A stretch of DNA of 64,000 nt from Bradyrhizobium sp. Ai1a-2 (lineage in GTDB: Bacteria > Pseudomonadota > Alphaproteobacteria > Rhizobiales > Xanthobacteraceae). The DNA lies in NCBI RefSeq assembly GCF_000426245.1, contig NZ_AUEZ01000001.1, positions 62,001 through 126,000 of the forward strand, read 5' to 3'. The notes under the pieces were generated by a model. That model did not search any database. It was not told the origin of the DNA and saw only the letters and a program-made list of their open reading frames with translations. The translations under genes were made by a program, and so were the position numbers. Positions 23,296 through 32,350 of this stretch are shown here, one piece after another (the stretch's first letter is position 1; every line of letters starts with the position of its first letter).

Positions 23296-24909
23296 ATGAC
23301 CGCGGACATCACCACGACCATTCAGAAGGCGCGCGAGCAAAGCATCGGCGACCTCTTGCGCCGCTCGGCCCGGCGCTATCCCGACAAGACCGCGCTGGTC
23401 TGCGGCGCGGTGAGCTGGACCTATGCGGAGATGGACGCGATCTGCAACCGCCTTGGCCGCGGCCTCGGTGGTCTCGGGATGAAGAAGGGCGACCGCGTCG
23501 CGGTGCTGTCGCGCAACTCGCACGCTTTTGCCGCGCTGCGCTTTGCGCTCGCCAAGATCGGCGCGATCCTGGTGCCGATCAATTTCATGCTGAACCCGGA
23601 CGAGATCAATTTCATCCTCGCCAACTCCGGCGCCCGGCTGCTCGCCGTCGGTCCCGATCTCGTCGACGCCGGCCGCGCCGCAACCGCCAAGGGCACGAAG
23701 GTCGAGAAACTGATCTGGCTCCCGGGCGAGGATGCCGCCGAGCCGCCGAGGGACATCACGACCTTTGCGGACCTGCTTGCTGCCGACGGCTTGCCGCTCG
23801 AGGCTTCCGTCGACAGCCGCGACATCGCGCAGATCATCTATACCAGCGGCACTGAGTCGCTGCCCAAGGGCGCCGTCCTCACCCATGAAGCGGTGATGTG
23901 GCAATATGTGAGCTGCATCATCGACGGCGGCATGGCGGCGGAGGACACCATCCTGCACGCGCTGCCGCTCTATCACTGCGCGCAGCTCGACGTCTTCCTC
24001 GGTCCCGGCATCTATCTCGGCGCGACCAACGTGATCACCGGCAAGCCGGTGCCGGATCACATCCTCTCGCTGATCGCGGCGCACAGGATCAACGCCTTCT
24101 TTGCGCCGCCGACGATCTGGATCGCGATGCTGCGCTCGCCGGCCTTCGACAAGACCGACCTGTCGAGCCTGCAAAAGGGCTATTACGGCGCATCCATCAT
24201 GCCGGTGGAAGTGCTGCTCGAATTGCAGCGGCGCCTGCCGGGCGTCAAGTTCTGGAACTTCTACGGCCAGACCGAGATCGCGCCGCTCGCGACCGTGCTG
24301 AAGCCCGAGGATCAGTTGCGCAAGGCGGGATCGGCGGGCAAGCCCGCGCTCAATGTCGAGACGCGCGTGGTGAACGCCGACATGGAGGACGTCAAGGTCG
24401 GCGAGGTCGGCGAGATCGTGCATCGCTCGCCACATCTGTTGTCCGGCTACTACAACGATCCCGCCAAGACGGAGGCCGCCTTTGCCGGCGGCTGGTTCCA
24501 CAGCGGCGATCTTGCAACCGTTGACGAGGAGGGGCACGTCACCGTGGTCGACCGCGTCAAGGACATGATCAAGACCGGCGGCGAGAATGTCGCGAGCCGC
24601 GAGGTCGAGGAGATGGTCTATCGGCTGCCGGCGGTCTCCGAAGTCGCGGTGGTCGGCCTGCCGGATCCGCGCTGGATCGAGGCGGTGACCGCGATCGTGG
24701 TGGTCAAGAGCGGCGAAACGCTGGATGAGGAGACCGTCATCAGGCATTGCGCCGGCCAGATGGCGCATTTCAAGGTGCCGAAGCGTGTGATCTTCGTCGA
24801 CAGCCTGCCCAAGAACCCGAGCGGCAAGCTGCTGAAGCGGGAATTGCGGACGCGTTTCCTTGGCAGCGAAACACTCGATCGTGCGATTCAGAAAAACTTC
24901 GTGGGCTGA
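23296..24909 (+). CDS. AMP-forming acyl-CoA synthetase
   Basis: 537 residues. Activates a carboxylic acid to its CoA thioester through an acyl-adenylate. Motifs: P-loop YTSGTESLPKGAV (a variant of the usual TSGTTGxPKG), FYGQTEIAPL, HSGDLATVDEEG, DRVKDMIKTGGENV and the C-terminal catalytic Lys in PKNPSGKLLK, which also fits the PX4GK pattern recognised by protein acetyltransferase Pat in Rhodopseudomonas. ATG 23296 follows GGGAGGG. Divergent from the binding-protein gene across a 186-bp promoter region, suggesting uptake and activation of the same acid. Confidence 0.95.
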   Translation: MTADITTTIQKAREQSIGDLLRRSARRYPDKTALVCGAVSWTYAEMDAICNRLGRGLGGLGMKKGDRVAVLSRNSHAFAALRFALAKIGAILVPINFMLNPDEINFILANSGARLLAVGPDLVDAGRAATAKGTKVEKLIWLPGEDAAEPPRDITTFADLLAADGLPLEASVDSRDIAQIIYTSGTESLPKGAVLTHEAVMWQYVSCIIDGGMAAEDTILHALPLYHCAQLDVFLGPGIYLGATNVITGKPVPDHILSLIAAHRINAFFAPPTIWIAMLRSPAFDKTDLSSLQKGYYGASIMPVEVLLELQRRLPGVKFWNFYGQTEIAPLATVLKPEDQLRKAGSAGKPALNVETRVVNADMEDVKVGEVGEIVHRSPHLLSGYYNDPAKTEAAFAGGWFHSGDLATVDEEGHVTVVDRVKDMIKTGGENVASREVEEMVYRLPAVSEVAVVGLPDPRWIEAVTAIVVVKSGETLDEETVIRHCAGQMAHFKVPKRVIFVDSLPKNPSGKLLKRELRTRFLGSETLDRAIQKNFVG

Positions 24910-24979
24910 GCAGCCGATTCAAGCGCGCATGAACGGCTCACGACGCCATAGCTGATCGGATTTCCTTGGGCGACCGTAT

Positions 24980-26215
24980 ATGGTTGTGTCACAGCCGTGG
25001 TATACCGCGGCAGCGACGAAGCACCATTGCGACACGCAGGGGCCGATGCTCAAGAAATCCGACGGCGCCGAGCTGGCCGCGGGGACCGGGACACGCGTTG
25101 TTCCGCTCGATCGCGCGCGCACCTTCATCACCTTCCTGGTGGTGCTGTACCACGGCGTGATCAACTACACCTATTTCGGCATTGGCGGCGACCGGATGCG
25201 ATGGCTCGGCTTCGATCTGATCGCGCTGTTCAACGACAGCTTCTTCATGGCCTGCATGTTCTTCATCTCGGGCCTCTTCGTTCACGACAGCCTGGCGCGC
25301 AGGGGGCCGGCGAACTTCCTCGGCAGCCGCGCGTGGCGGCTGGGCATCCCATATCTGGTGTCGATCTTCGTGCTGATGCCGATCGCTTACTACCGCTACC
25401 ATGTGACGGAGCTTAGTTTCCCGCAGTTCTACCGGCACATGGTTACGGTCGGCCCGTGGTCGTCGGGGTCGGCCTGGTTCCTGTGGGTGCTGCTTGCGCT
25501 GAACGCGATCGCCGCATTGATTTGGGCCGTGGCACCGCGCGCGATCCCTGCGCTCGGGCGGCTCGTCGACGGCTTCCGTCAGCGGCCGATGGCGGCCTTC
25601 GCCACGTTCCTGATTTTCTCGATCGTGATCTATCTGCCGCTGCGGCTGGAGTTCGGCGATGCCGCCTGGTTTGTGCCCGGCCATTACCCGCTGCCGATCC
25701 AGACCAGCCGCATCCTGCTTTACACCGGCTACTTCTTCACCGGCGTCGCGGTCGGCGCCATCAGCCTGCGAGGCGGGATACTGGCGGAGGATGGGGAGCT
25801 GGCGAAGCGCTGGATGCTGTGGCTCACTTGTGGGCTCGCGTTCTACGGTGTCATCCTGCTCCTGGTCTATGTCCATCACAGCGTGCTGCCGGATTTCCGT
25901 TCACCGCCGCTGTGGTGGCACACCGCCTACGGCCTGGCCTTTGCGATGTTCAACGCGGCGATGACCTTCACAGTGCCCGCGCTGTTCCTGCGCTTTGCGC
26001 AATCACGGTTTCGGTTCCTCGATGCGATGCGGCCTTCAGCCTACGGCATCTATCTCGTGCATTTCGTCCCGCTGATCTGGCTCCAATATCTCGTCTACGA
26101 GCCGGCGTTGCCGGTGTTCGCCAAATTCGCGATCGTCTTTCTCGGCACGCTGTTCATCAGTTGGGGCGCGACCATCTTGCTACGCAGAATTCCGCTCGTC
26201 GCGCGCATGATCTGA
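24980..26215 (+). CDS. Acyltransferase-3 family integral membrane protein
   Basis: Up to 411 residues with about 10 membrane helices. N-terminal LDRARTFITFLVVLYHGVIN contains the family Arg and the catalytic-type His within the first helix, and FISGLFVHDSL follows helix 2, as in the OafB/MdoC acyltransferase-3 family that moves acetyl or succinyl groups onto periplasmic glucans or polysaccharides. The start is uncertain: ATG 24980 has no clear ribosome site; ATG 25046 has AGGGG but a very short spacer. Substrate unknown; not in an obvious operon. Confidence 0.85.
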   Translation: MVVSQPWYTAAATKHHCDTQGPMLKKSDGAELAAGTGTRVVPLDRARTFITFLVVLYHGVINYTYFGIGGDRMRWLGFDLIALFNDSFFMACMFFISGLFVHDSLARRGPANFLGSRAWRLGIPYLVSIFVLMPIAYYRYHVTELSFPQFYRHMVTVGPWSSGSAWFLWVLLALNAIAALIWAVAPRAIPALGRLVDGFRQRPMAAFATFLIFSIVIYLPLRLEFGDAAWFVPGHYPLPIQTSRILLYTGYFFTGVAVGAISLRGGILAEDGELAKRWMLWLTCGLAFYGVILLLVYVHHSVLPDFRSPPLWWHTAYGLAFAMFNAAMTFTVPALFLRFAQSRFRFLDAMRPSAYGIYLVHFVPLIWLQYLVYEPALPVFAKFAIVFLGTLFISWGATILLRRIPLVARMI

Positions 26216-26430
26216 CCCGTGGTCGGGAGGGGCCGATCTGGGCCGGACGGCCTTATGGGGCCTTTATAAAAAGACAAGGCGGCCACCATGGAATTTACAC
26301 GCCTTGCCATTCACCTTCCGGACAAGCGTTCGGTCGCGCCGTGGCGATAAGGACAGAAGATGATTCTCCGCTTTGAGCGTCGGGGCCGGCAAATTCACCT
26401 GCGCGGTGTTCGCGCTGCTTGGAGGCCAAG

Positions 26431-26625
26431 ATGACGGTCTATCATGCATACATCGTTGGGCTGCACGGCCGATCGATTGGAGTGGTTCGGATAGATTGCG
26501 TCGATGACGACTCGGCCATCAAATCCGCCGAGCGTCTTGTCGACAGCCACGATGTGGAGCTCTGGCAGATGGATCGGCCCGTCGCCAGGTTCGACGCCCC
26601 GTCGAAGCAGGTGTTCAGAAAATAG
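26431..26625 (+). CDS. Small hypothetical cytoplasmic protein, 64 residues
   Basis: Short soluble protein (MTVYHAYIVGLHGRSIG...) with an alpha/beta pattern, no signal, membrane segment or cysteine motif beyond one Cys. GGAGG is 5 nt before the ATG at 26431, which supports translation. Similar short VYxAYIVGxDGH-like proteins are common in Bradyrhizobium genomes (recollection, not checked). Convergent with the large membrane-protein gene, 3 bp away. Function unknown. Confidence 0.65.
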   Translation: MTVYHAYIVGLHGRSIGVVRIDCVDDDSAIKSAERLVDSHDVELWQMDRPVARFDAPSKQVFRK

Positions 26626-26628
26626 CCA

Positions 26629-28839
26629 TCACCTTACGATGGACAGGCGAACCTCCTGCGTCGTTCCGACGGGCGGTGGTTCGATGCCCGAATTTGGCGG
26701 GGGAGACGTGGCGAAGAAGCCGAACGCGGGTATCACCATCTCGAGTTCTCGCCGGTAAGCTTCGTAGTCAGGTGCACCGGGCTGAATGAAGCCAAGCTGA
26801 GGGGTTTGGTCAGCGACACGCCTGAGCACAATCGGAGCGCTCGCCGGCGTGAAACGTGCACCAGCAGGGTTTGATAACGTTGTGACCAGGCCGCGGGCGG
26901 GCTCGTTACCTTCGGGGCGAGATACCATGATCAGGCGCATCGCCCCCTTTTCGACCGTGACGAAGCTGATGAACGGCCGGCCGTCCGGGACGTAGACTCG
27001 ACCTCTTTGCGTGTGTCCGGCATCGACACGTTCACGCTCCTCAAACATGAGGCACGATTCTGTCTCGTCCCAATGAACAGCTATCAAGTAGGCATTGATG
27101 ACCTCAGCGGAAGAGAAGGCTGGCCGGAAACACACATAACGCCCTTCCAAAGCCTCGACGCTTGCGCGGGTGTAGCGGCCGAGATCATGCGCAGCCTCGG
27201 ATCCGGACGGCGATGCGGCCTCGGAATCGTCAGCAATCAAGGGCGCCTGAATAGTCGCGGGCGGATATTTGGCGGCGTTCTCGGCGGCATCTTTGCGTAT
27301 GCGCTCGGACCTATTGAACATCGCGAGAACCATGGCGCCGACGCTGAAGCCAGTCAGCCCCGTGCTCAGTAGTATGTTTCGAACCGCGTGTTCAGGATGC
27401 ACGTAGAACTGAGCCAGAACGTTTTCGTCGAGGAGTGATCCGACCAGCCATCCCGCGCCCATGAGTGCGAGTCCGTTGCCGACCGCCCCGAAAAACGACG
27501 CGCGGTACCAAGTCCAATCCAAGGAGCCCAGATAGGAACAAAGAAGGCCAAGTGAGATCGTGCAAATGAAGGGTGTGATGATTCCTGGCAAACGCTCAAC
27601 CAACTGAGCGAAGACCCCCTGAAATCCGTGATCCTGCATCAATGCGGGCACCAGCGGAATGCCGATCCGCACGGCGATTGCCAGCCCCACGACGATCAGG
27701 GCCGCGAGTATGAGTTCGGCTATGGGCGGAAACGCCGTCTTGTCTCCCTGGTGGCGCTCTATGAAGCGTTGCGCTACCACGATTGCTCCGAGGACTGCGA
27801 ACCCCATCGAGACGCCGAAGGTGATTGCAATGATGAGAGCTTTTCCCATTCCGATCGGACGCGTCCCCGGCATGAACATCATCATGCCGACGCTCAGAAG
27901 GATTACGAACAGGATCGTGGCTACCCATTTATCCGGTCCGAACCTTGGTGTTGGGTGAGCATCGAATCCCATGTCCTTAAGGCGCTCAAGTCGCCCATTG
28001 TGTGTCATCTCGCAGAAAAGGACATAGCGCGCGACGAGGCTACAAGTAAGGTTCGAAACCTCCGCAATGTTGCAATTCAACGCTTCCTTCAATTCGCGGG
28101 TTGGTTGCAGAGATGTGAAAAACGCAAGGCCAGTGTGCATCAGGTCTTCGTAACGTGCATCTGCGCGAGCGGCTATCGCCTCACCCTGTTGCATGATCCT
28201 GGCGTAGGCGGATTTGCTATATCCGTTCCTGGCAAATTCAGGAACTGTGCCGTTGTTCCCGGGCCCGACGAACAGGTTGTACAACGCGATAGCCCGCGTG
28301 AAGCGGGCAGGAAGCTCGCCATCCCTGCTGAAGTCCAGCGCTCGCACACCGATATTCTCGGAAATGATTTTGGTGATTTGACCTCGAAGCTTTCCCGCCG
28401 GCTCAAAACCCGCGTCTTGCGCGAGTTCGATCGCCAGTCGATCGGCTTCGCGCGGAATCGCAGCTATCTTTATGCAGAACGCCCGCGCGGCCGAATCGAT
28501 TCTCGCCACCTGACGGAATTGCGAAGCAACAACGATGATGAGCGCGGCCACGATTGGAGCATATAAAGCGAGTGCGGCTTGCGCCTCCGGATTCACCCCT
28601 GTCGTCGCCTTGCTGATCCAGTCGTAGCCAATGCTACCCTGGAAAAGTCCGATCATCACCAGACCCCAGAGCGGGATGAGCAGGGCGAAATAAAGAATAA
28701 CGCCGAGGAAGAACAGCGCAAAGGTCGTGCCCGACCGATTGGTGGGCGGCGAGTTGAAGCGCGACCAGGCAACCACGTAGAGTGCCAGGACCGCAATGAT
28801 CCACTCACTCTTGGTGACGATCTCACGGAAAATGGTCAT
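26629..28839 (-). CDS. Large multi-pass membrane protein of unknown function
   Basis: 736 residues; I do not recognise a family. Hydrophobic helices occur near 10-30, 42-65 and 90-110, then a soluble stretch of about 180 residues rich in helices (DSAARAFCIKIAAIPREADRL), a second membrane cluster of roughly 7-8 helices (about 300-520), and a soluble C-terminal domain (about 545-736) with beta-rich character. There are no kinase, peptidase, GGDEF or transporter signatures. The start at 28839 has GGGAG 8 nt upstream; a longer frame to 28971 lacks this. Base composition appears less GC-rich than flanking genes, suggesting a different history. Confidence 0.75.
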   Translation of the reverse strand: MTIFREIVTKSEWIIAVLALYVVAWSRFNSPPTNRSGTTFALFFLGVILYFALLIPLWGLVMIGLFQGSIGYDWISKATTGVNPEAQAALALYAPIVAALIIVVASQFRQVARIDSAARAFCIKIAAIPREADRLAIELAQDAGFEPAGKLRGQITKIISENIGVRALDFSRDGELPARFTRAIALYNLFVGPGNNGTVPEFARNGYSKSAYARIMQQGEAIAARADARYEDLMHTGLAFFTSLQPTRELKEALNCNIAEVSNLTCSLVARYVLFCEMTHNGRLERLKDMGFDAHPTPRFGPDKWVATILFVILLSVGMMMFMPGTRPIGMGKALIIAITFGVSMGFAVLGAIVVAQRFIERHQGDKTAFPPIAELILAALIVVGLAIAVRIGIPLVPALMQDHGFQGVFAQLVERLPGIITPFICTISLGLLCSYLGSLDWTWYRASFFGAVGNGLALMGAGWLVGSLLDENVLAQFYVHPEHAVRNILLSTGLTGFSVGAMVLAMFNRSERIRKDAAENAAKYPPATIQAPLIADDSEAASPSGSEAAHDLGRYTRASVEALEGRYVCFRPAFSSAEVINAYLIAVHWDETESCLMFEERERVDAGHTQRGRVYVPDGRPFISFVTVEKGAMRLIMVSRPEGNEPARGLVTTLSNPAGARFTPASAPIVLRRVADQTPQLGFIQPGAPDYEAYRRELEMVIPAFGFFATSPPPNSGIEPPPVGTTQEVRLSIVR

Positions 28840-29198
28840 GTCATACACTCCCACACAGCCAACCGACGGCTGGACATCGGCGCTGCCTCTCGGCGAGGCG
28901 ATCTCAAATGAATGCGGGTGTGCGCGATCGAGACAGGCGCTGCGCGTCGTTCGCACACGTGCCCCAAACAACTCAGCGAAATATACCGTGAAATAAAACG
29001 GGGAGTGTGATGTGGCCCACAGTTGTCGGAGAAATTCCGTTTAGACCGTCATTGCTTCGGTGAACGATGCCCCTTGGCGGCCTTCGATCGTTCAAGCCGA
29101 CTTGCCCAGCCATGGTCTGCTCTGCCGCTAGCAGCGGACATCGTTTGTGTGTGAGCCCACGACGTGATTGCAGCGAAAGGTCTCGCACGCCGAACACG
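28840..29198. other. Intergenic stretch, no gene recognised
   Basis: 359 bp between two leftward genes. It must hold the promoter of the 736-residue membrane protein. An AT-richer patch with ATATACCGTGAAATAAA lies near 28980-28998. No FixK box, strong palindrome or credible ORF seen. Confidence 0.6.
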
Positions 29199-29465
29199 TC
29201 AAGGCGCGTGAACCATGGGCCCGTAGTAGCCGCCCCAGTGGCCCCACATATCGCGGCCTTCATAACCGCAGAGCTCGCTACGCAAATCGCTAGCGCGGCT
29301 ACCGTAGCAGGGACGCCAGTCGTTATAGCCCGTGCCGATAATGGCATTTGCGTCGGCGTTCTCTGTGAGGTGCCGCGAGTGAACATAGTTCTCGCGAGCC
29401 AGAGCGGGAGTTGCGAACATGGCCGCGCCGATCAGCGCGGCTGAGAAAAATTTGGACCTGCCCAC
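29199..29465 (-). CDS. Small exported hypothetical protein
   Basis: 88 residues with a clear signal peptide (FFSAALIGAAMFATPALA, cleavage near residue 23) and a mature part of about 65 residues rich in Tyr, Trp, Gly and His (RDMWGHWGGYYGP) with two cysteines that could form a disulfide. GTG start at 29465 follows GGAG with an 8-nt spacer. Function unknown; periplasmic or secreted. Confidence 0.7.
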   Translation of the reverse strand: MGRSKFFSAALIGAAMFATPALARENYVHSRHLTENADANAIIGTGYNDWRPCYGSRASDLRSELCGYEGRDMWGHWGGYYGPMVHAP

Positions 29466-29714
29466 TCGGTTTCTCCATCGGACACGAAAGCCAACGGCGG
29501 TTGAGTTACCTAGGGAGATGGAGAAGCGATCGACCGATTAAAGGAACATTCTTTCACAACGTTTCAACCAAGCGCGAGGCAGCCGAGTCCATACGCCTTG
29601 TGCCGGCAGGTGGCGGTGTCGTTGATTACGTCTGCAACAGTTTTGTCCACGCTTGAAATGACGCGCTAGCGCAACGCGCCAAGCCTGGGCCGCCTCGAGT
29701 GGCGACGGCAGGGC

Positions 29715-30860
29715 CTAGGCGGCCAATCCGAAGTCCGAGAGTTTAACGCGGTTGCGACCGGAGGTCTTCGCCTCATAGAGAGCTTCATCCGCCCGGATCA
29801 GCAGCGAGTGGATCGTCTCCGATCCGGTGGCGTAGGCAATTCCGCCGCTTACGGTCGCGCGGATGGGTCCCAAGGGAGTAGGGACGGACATTGCCTCGAT
29901 CTGTGCTCTTATGCGCTCGGCAACGGCTGCCGACGCCCTTGGACTCGAGTTCAACATCACGATGCAGAATTCTTCGCCGCCAATTCGCGCGGCCAGATCG
30001 TCTGAACGGATATTTGCCGTGATGATCTCGGCAAAGGCTTTCAGCGTCCGGTCGCCGGAATCGTGTCCGAACCGATCGTTGATGGACTTGAAGTGGTCCA
30101 GATCCATTGCCACGACAGCGGTGCCAACCGCGACTTGGCCGGGCGGACCATCGAACAGCGCGCGGCGATTTAAGAGTCCGGTCAAGGCGTCCGTCATGGC
30201 TTCCGACCTATGCCGGTTTGCGATCCGCGCCTGATTGAGGGTGAGCGATAATGTGCCGATGCCGGTCAACCCGGCGATCACGACGATGGAATTGATGTCT
30301 TCGGCCCAATTGGACGGACGAGCCGTCAGGACGAACTGGCCTTGTTCGGCGAGGGCGTAGCCACAGGCGACAAAAGATGCCGAAGCTATCAGATAGAGCG
30401 TCGCATTGGCCGCCATCAGGAGCGGCGATTCGGCGCGCGCGGTCCAGTATTGGAGGGCGGCCAGCAGGAGCAGCATGCCGATCGCCAGATTGGCAGAGAT
30501 CGTGCCGGTGCCGGAATAGCCCATCGCGAACGCGGCGGACGTGCACAGAATGCCAAGGCCGGCAACGGTGAATGCAGTGAGCCAATTGAACCGCCTCGAG
30601 CAAAACTTGGCTGAGCCTGCATAGAGCAGTCCGAAGCCGAAAATAAGCAGCATGAACGACGCAAGCAGCAAATTGGCGTCGTACCTTTCAATGACGCTGC
30701 CAAAGAACGCCACTCCGGCGACGATAAAGGCGAGGCCGATCGACCAGCTCAGCAAGTGGGTCTCGGATTTTCCGACGACCCACATCATGCAGAGGGTGAG
30801 GCCGAGGGACGCGCCCGAGAAGCCGATTGCGACGAGGATCGAAAACTGGTCGAGAAGCAT
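29715..30860 (-). CDS. Membrane-bound diguanylate cyclase (GGDEF)
   Basis: 381 residues. Six or more N-terminal membrane helices (about 5-205) form a sensory region of no named family; the C-terminal GGDEF domain (about 215-375) has DALTGLLNRRALF, DLDHFKSINDRFGHDSGD and an intact GGEEF active site. RSDD stands exactly five residues before GGEEF, so the product-inhibition I-site is intact. It makes cyclic di-GMP from two GTP. No EAL domain and no adjacent partner; the signal sensed is unknown. Confidence 0.93.
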   Translation of the reverse strand: MLLDQFSILVAIGFSGASLGLTLCMMWVVGKSETHLLSWSIGLAFIVAGVAFFGSVIERYDANLLLASFMLLIFGFGLLYAGSAKFCSRRFNWLTAFTVAGLGILCTSAAFAMGYSGTGTISANLAIGMLLLLAALQYWTARAESPLLMAANATLYLIASASFVACGYALAEQGQFVLTARPSNWAEDINSIVVIAGLTGIGTLSLTLNQARIANRHRSEAMTDALTGLLNRRALFDGPPGQVAVGTAVVAMDLDHFKSINDRFGHDSGDRTLKAFAEIITANIRSDDLAARIGGEEFCIVMLNSSPRASAAVAERIRAQIEAMSVPTPLGPIRATVSGGIAYATGSETIHSLLIRADEALYEAKTSGRNRVKLSDFGLAA

Positions 30861-31081
30861 GAGGCCGGGCCGCGGTGGGATCGGGGCCTTAATACGTCAT
30901 GGATCGTTACCCAATGATGGGAGCGGCAAGTCGTTTGCAGTGCAGGGTAATCAAATGGTTATCGCTTTCGGTTGAAAACCGTCCAATTGGTGCCGCGGAT
31001 TTCGTAAGCGAAAAGAGGAGGATACTGGATATTCCGAAACCTCGAATTGAGGTCATAAGTCGAGCGGATTGCGATCAAGCT

Positions 31082-31111
31082 CAACCTCGCCCCGCGAGCG
31101 GGGCGAGGTTG
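31082..31111 (-). terminator. Perfect hairpin after the dodecin gene
   Basis: 14-bp perfect arms CAACCTCGCCCCGC and GCGGGGCGAGGTTG with a 2-nt loop, 8 nt past the dodecin stop. Strong stem but no T-run; probable terminator. Confidence 0.6.
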
Positions 31112-31119
31112 CGAAAACG

Positions 31120-31335
31120 TCAGGAGCCCTCGAACTTGAACGATACGTTGAGCTTGGCGCGATAGGCCTCGACTTGCCCCTTGCCATCCAGTTGCATATC
31201 GAGTTTGACGACCTCGGCGACGCGAAGATCTCGGAGAGTTTTTGCGGCTTGCCCGACCGCGTTGGCCGCGGCCTTTTCCCAGGATTCGGTGCTGGTGCCG
31301 ATCAGTTCGATGACCTTGTAGACGCTCTCAGGCAT
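31120..31335 (-). CDS. Dodecin family flavin-binding/storage protein
   Basis: 71 residues, the normal dodecin length. The pattern VYKVIELIGTSTESWEKAAANAV and the later KLDMQLDGKGQVEAYRAKLNVSFKFE match the dodecin fold (beta-alpha-beta-beta), which assembles as a dodecamer that sequesters flavins or CoA. The start at 31335 is set by GGAGG just upstream; the longer frame to 31401 is not used. Confidence 0.93.
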   Translation of the reverse strand: MPESVYKVIELIGTSTESWEKAAANAVGQAAKTLRDLRVAEVVKLDMQLDGKGQVEAYRAKLNVSFKFEGS

Positions 31336-31516
31336 GTCGTCCTCCTGTTCGGAATGAAGCAGGAAGCAGGCGCTCCCTGCCGCCGTCGAAACTAGCATCA
31401 CGATATCGGCGTTGAAAAGGACGCCACCGTCGAAGGCTGCGACTCATCTCGTTCGACTGCTTGAGGAACAATCTCAACTTGTGCTTTGATCTCGCGGCCA
31501 CAACCGAGGTTTTATC

Positions 31517-32092
31517 ATGACTTATCCGCGTTTCCTGGTGTTACGGATGTTTGCCTTTGTCCCTTTCGGCTTCCGCCATGGTTTCGCAATTTGGATCATC
31601 GCCTGCGCCGCGGTGGTCACCGCAAGCGCAGCATCGGCACAGCCGCTCCCGCCCGGCGTGCCCGAGAAGATGCCGGCCGACATTCCCTATGGGACGCCGA
31701 TTTCGTTGGATGTTGCCCGACAAGCGGTGGACGCCGCGTTTGCGGAAGCGTCCAAGCGCGGGTGGAAGATGGCCATCGCGGTCGTGTCGCCGTCGGGCGA
31801 CCTGACCTATTTCGTGAAAATGGACGACACCATGTTGGCATCGCCGACCATCGCCCAGAACAAAGCGCGCACCGCCGCGCGCTTTCGGCGCGACACCAAG
31901 GGCATGTTCGATCTGATGGAAACCGGCCATCCGTATGTGATGACGCTCGATCCGACGCTGGTCGCATCGGCGGGCGGCATACCGATCATCATCGAAGGCA
32001 AGGTCATCGGCGCAATTGGATGCAGCGGAGGGGCGGGCGCGCAGGACGCTGTCGTCTGCCAGGCGGGCATCGAGGCCGTTACCCGCAAATAG
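31517..32092 (+). CDS. Exported GlcG/HbpS-like protein
   Basis: 191 residues. A long signal region (hydrophobic IWIIACAAVVTASAASA, cleavage near residue 42) and a mature domain of the GlcG/HbpS family (SLDVARQAVDAAFAEASKRGWKMAIAVVSPSGDL), ending in GGIPIIIEGKVIGAIGCSGG, the family signature. HbpS members bind heme or act as periplasmic sensor accessories; others belong to glycolate or dehydrogenase operons. A secreted beta-propeller gene follows 258 bp downstream on the same strand. Confidence 0.87.
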   Translation: MTYPRFLVLRMFAFVPFGFRHGFAIWIIACAAVVTASAASAQPLPPGVPEKMPADIPYGTPISLDVARQAVDAAFAEASKRGWKMAIAVVSPSGDLTYFVKMDDTMLASPTIAQNKARTAARFRRDTKGMFDLMETGHPYVMTLDPTLVASAGGIPIIIEGKVIGAIGCSGGAGAQDAVVCQAGIEAVTRK

Positions 32093-32281
32093 TGCCAGGC
32101 GCGAGGATGAGGCCGCGGCCTCATCGGCGTCGCAACGATGCGAAACAGCATCTGAAGACGCGCGTGTAGTGCTCCCCGGAAAGCGGCGGCTTTCACATCG
32201 TTGTATGTTGCGCTATATATCGTGGGCGAACAGCCGGGCCGGAAGAGCTACGGAGTTCCGGTCCTGCGGACGCGCAGTGAG

Positions 32282-32301
32282 CGATCATCGATCGATGATC
32301 G
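32282..32301. promoter_or_regulatory. 20-nt perfect palindrome upstream of the beta-propeller gene
   Basis: CGATCATCGATCGATGATCG, about 50 nt before the start at 32351. Likely operator; binding protein unknown. Confidence 0.4.
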
Positions 32302-32350
32302 TCCCCTCGAGGCATTGCCTCGTCCACCCACGTCCATCAGGAACCAAAAC

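Noticed and set aside
23110..24768. N-terminal extension of the binding protein to 956 residues
   Set aside because: The extension is antisense to the acyl-CoA synthetase; a proper signal peptide and ribosome site begin at 23109.
31071..31086. Possible FixK box TTGCGATCAAGCTCAA near the dodecin gene
   Set aside because: Half-site spacing is 16 nt rather than 14 and it lies downstream of the gene.
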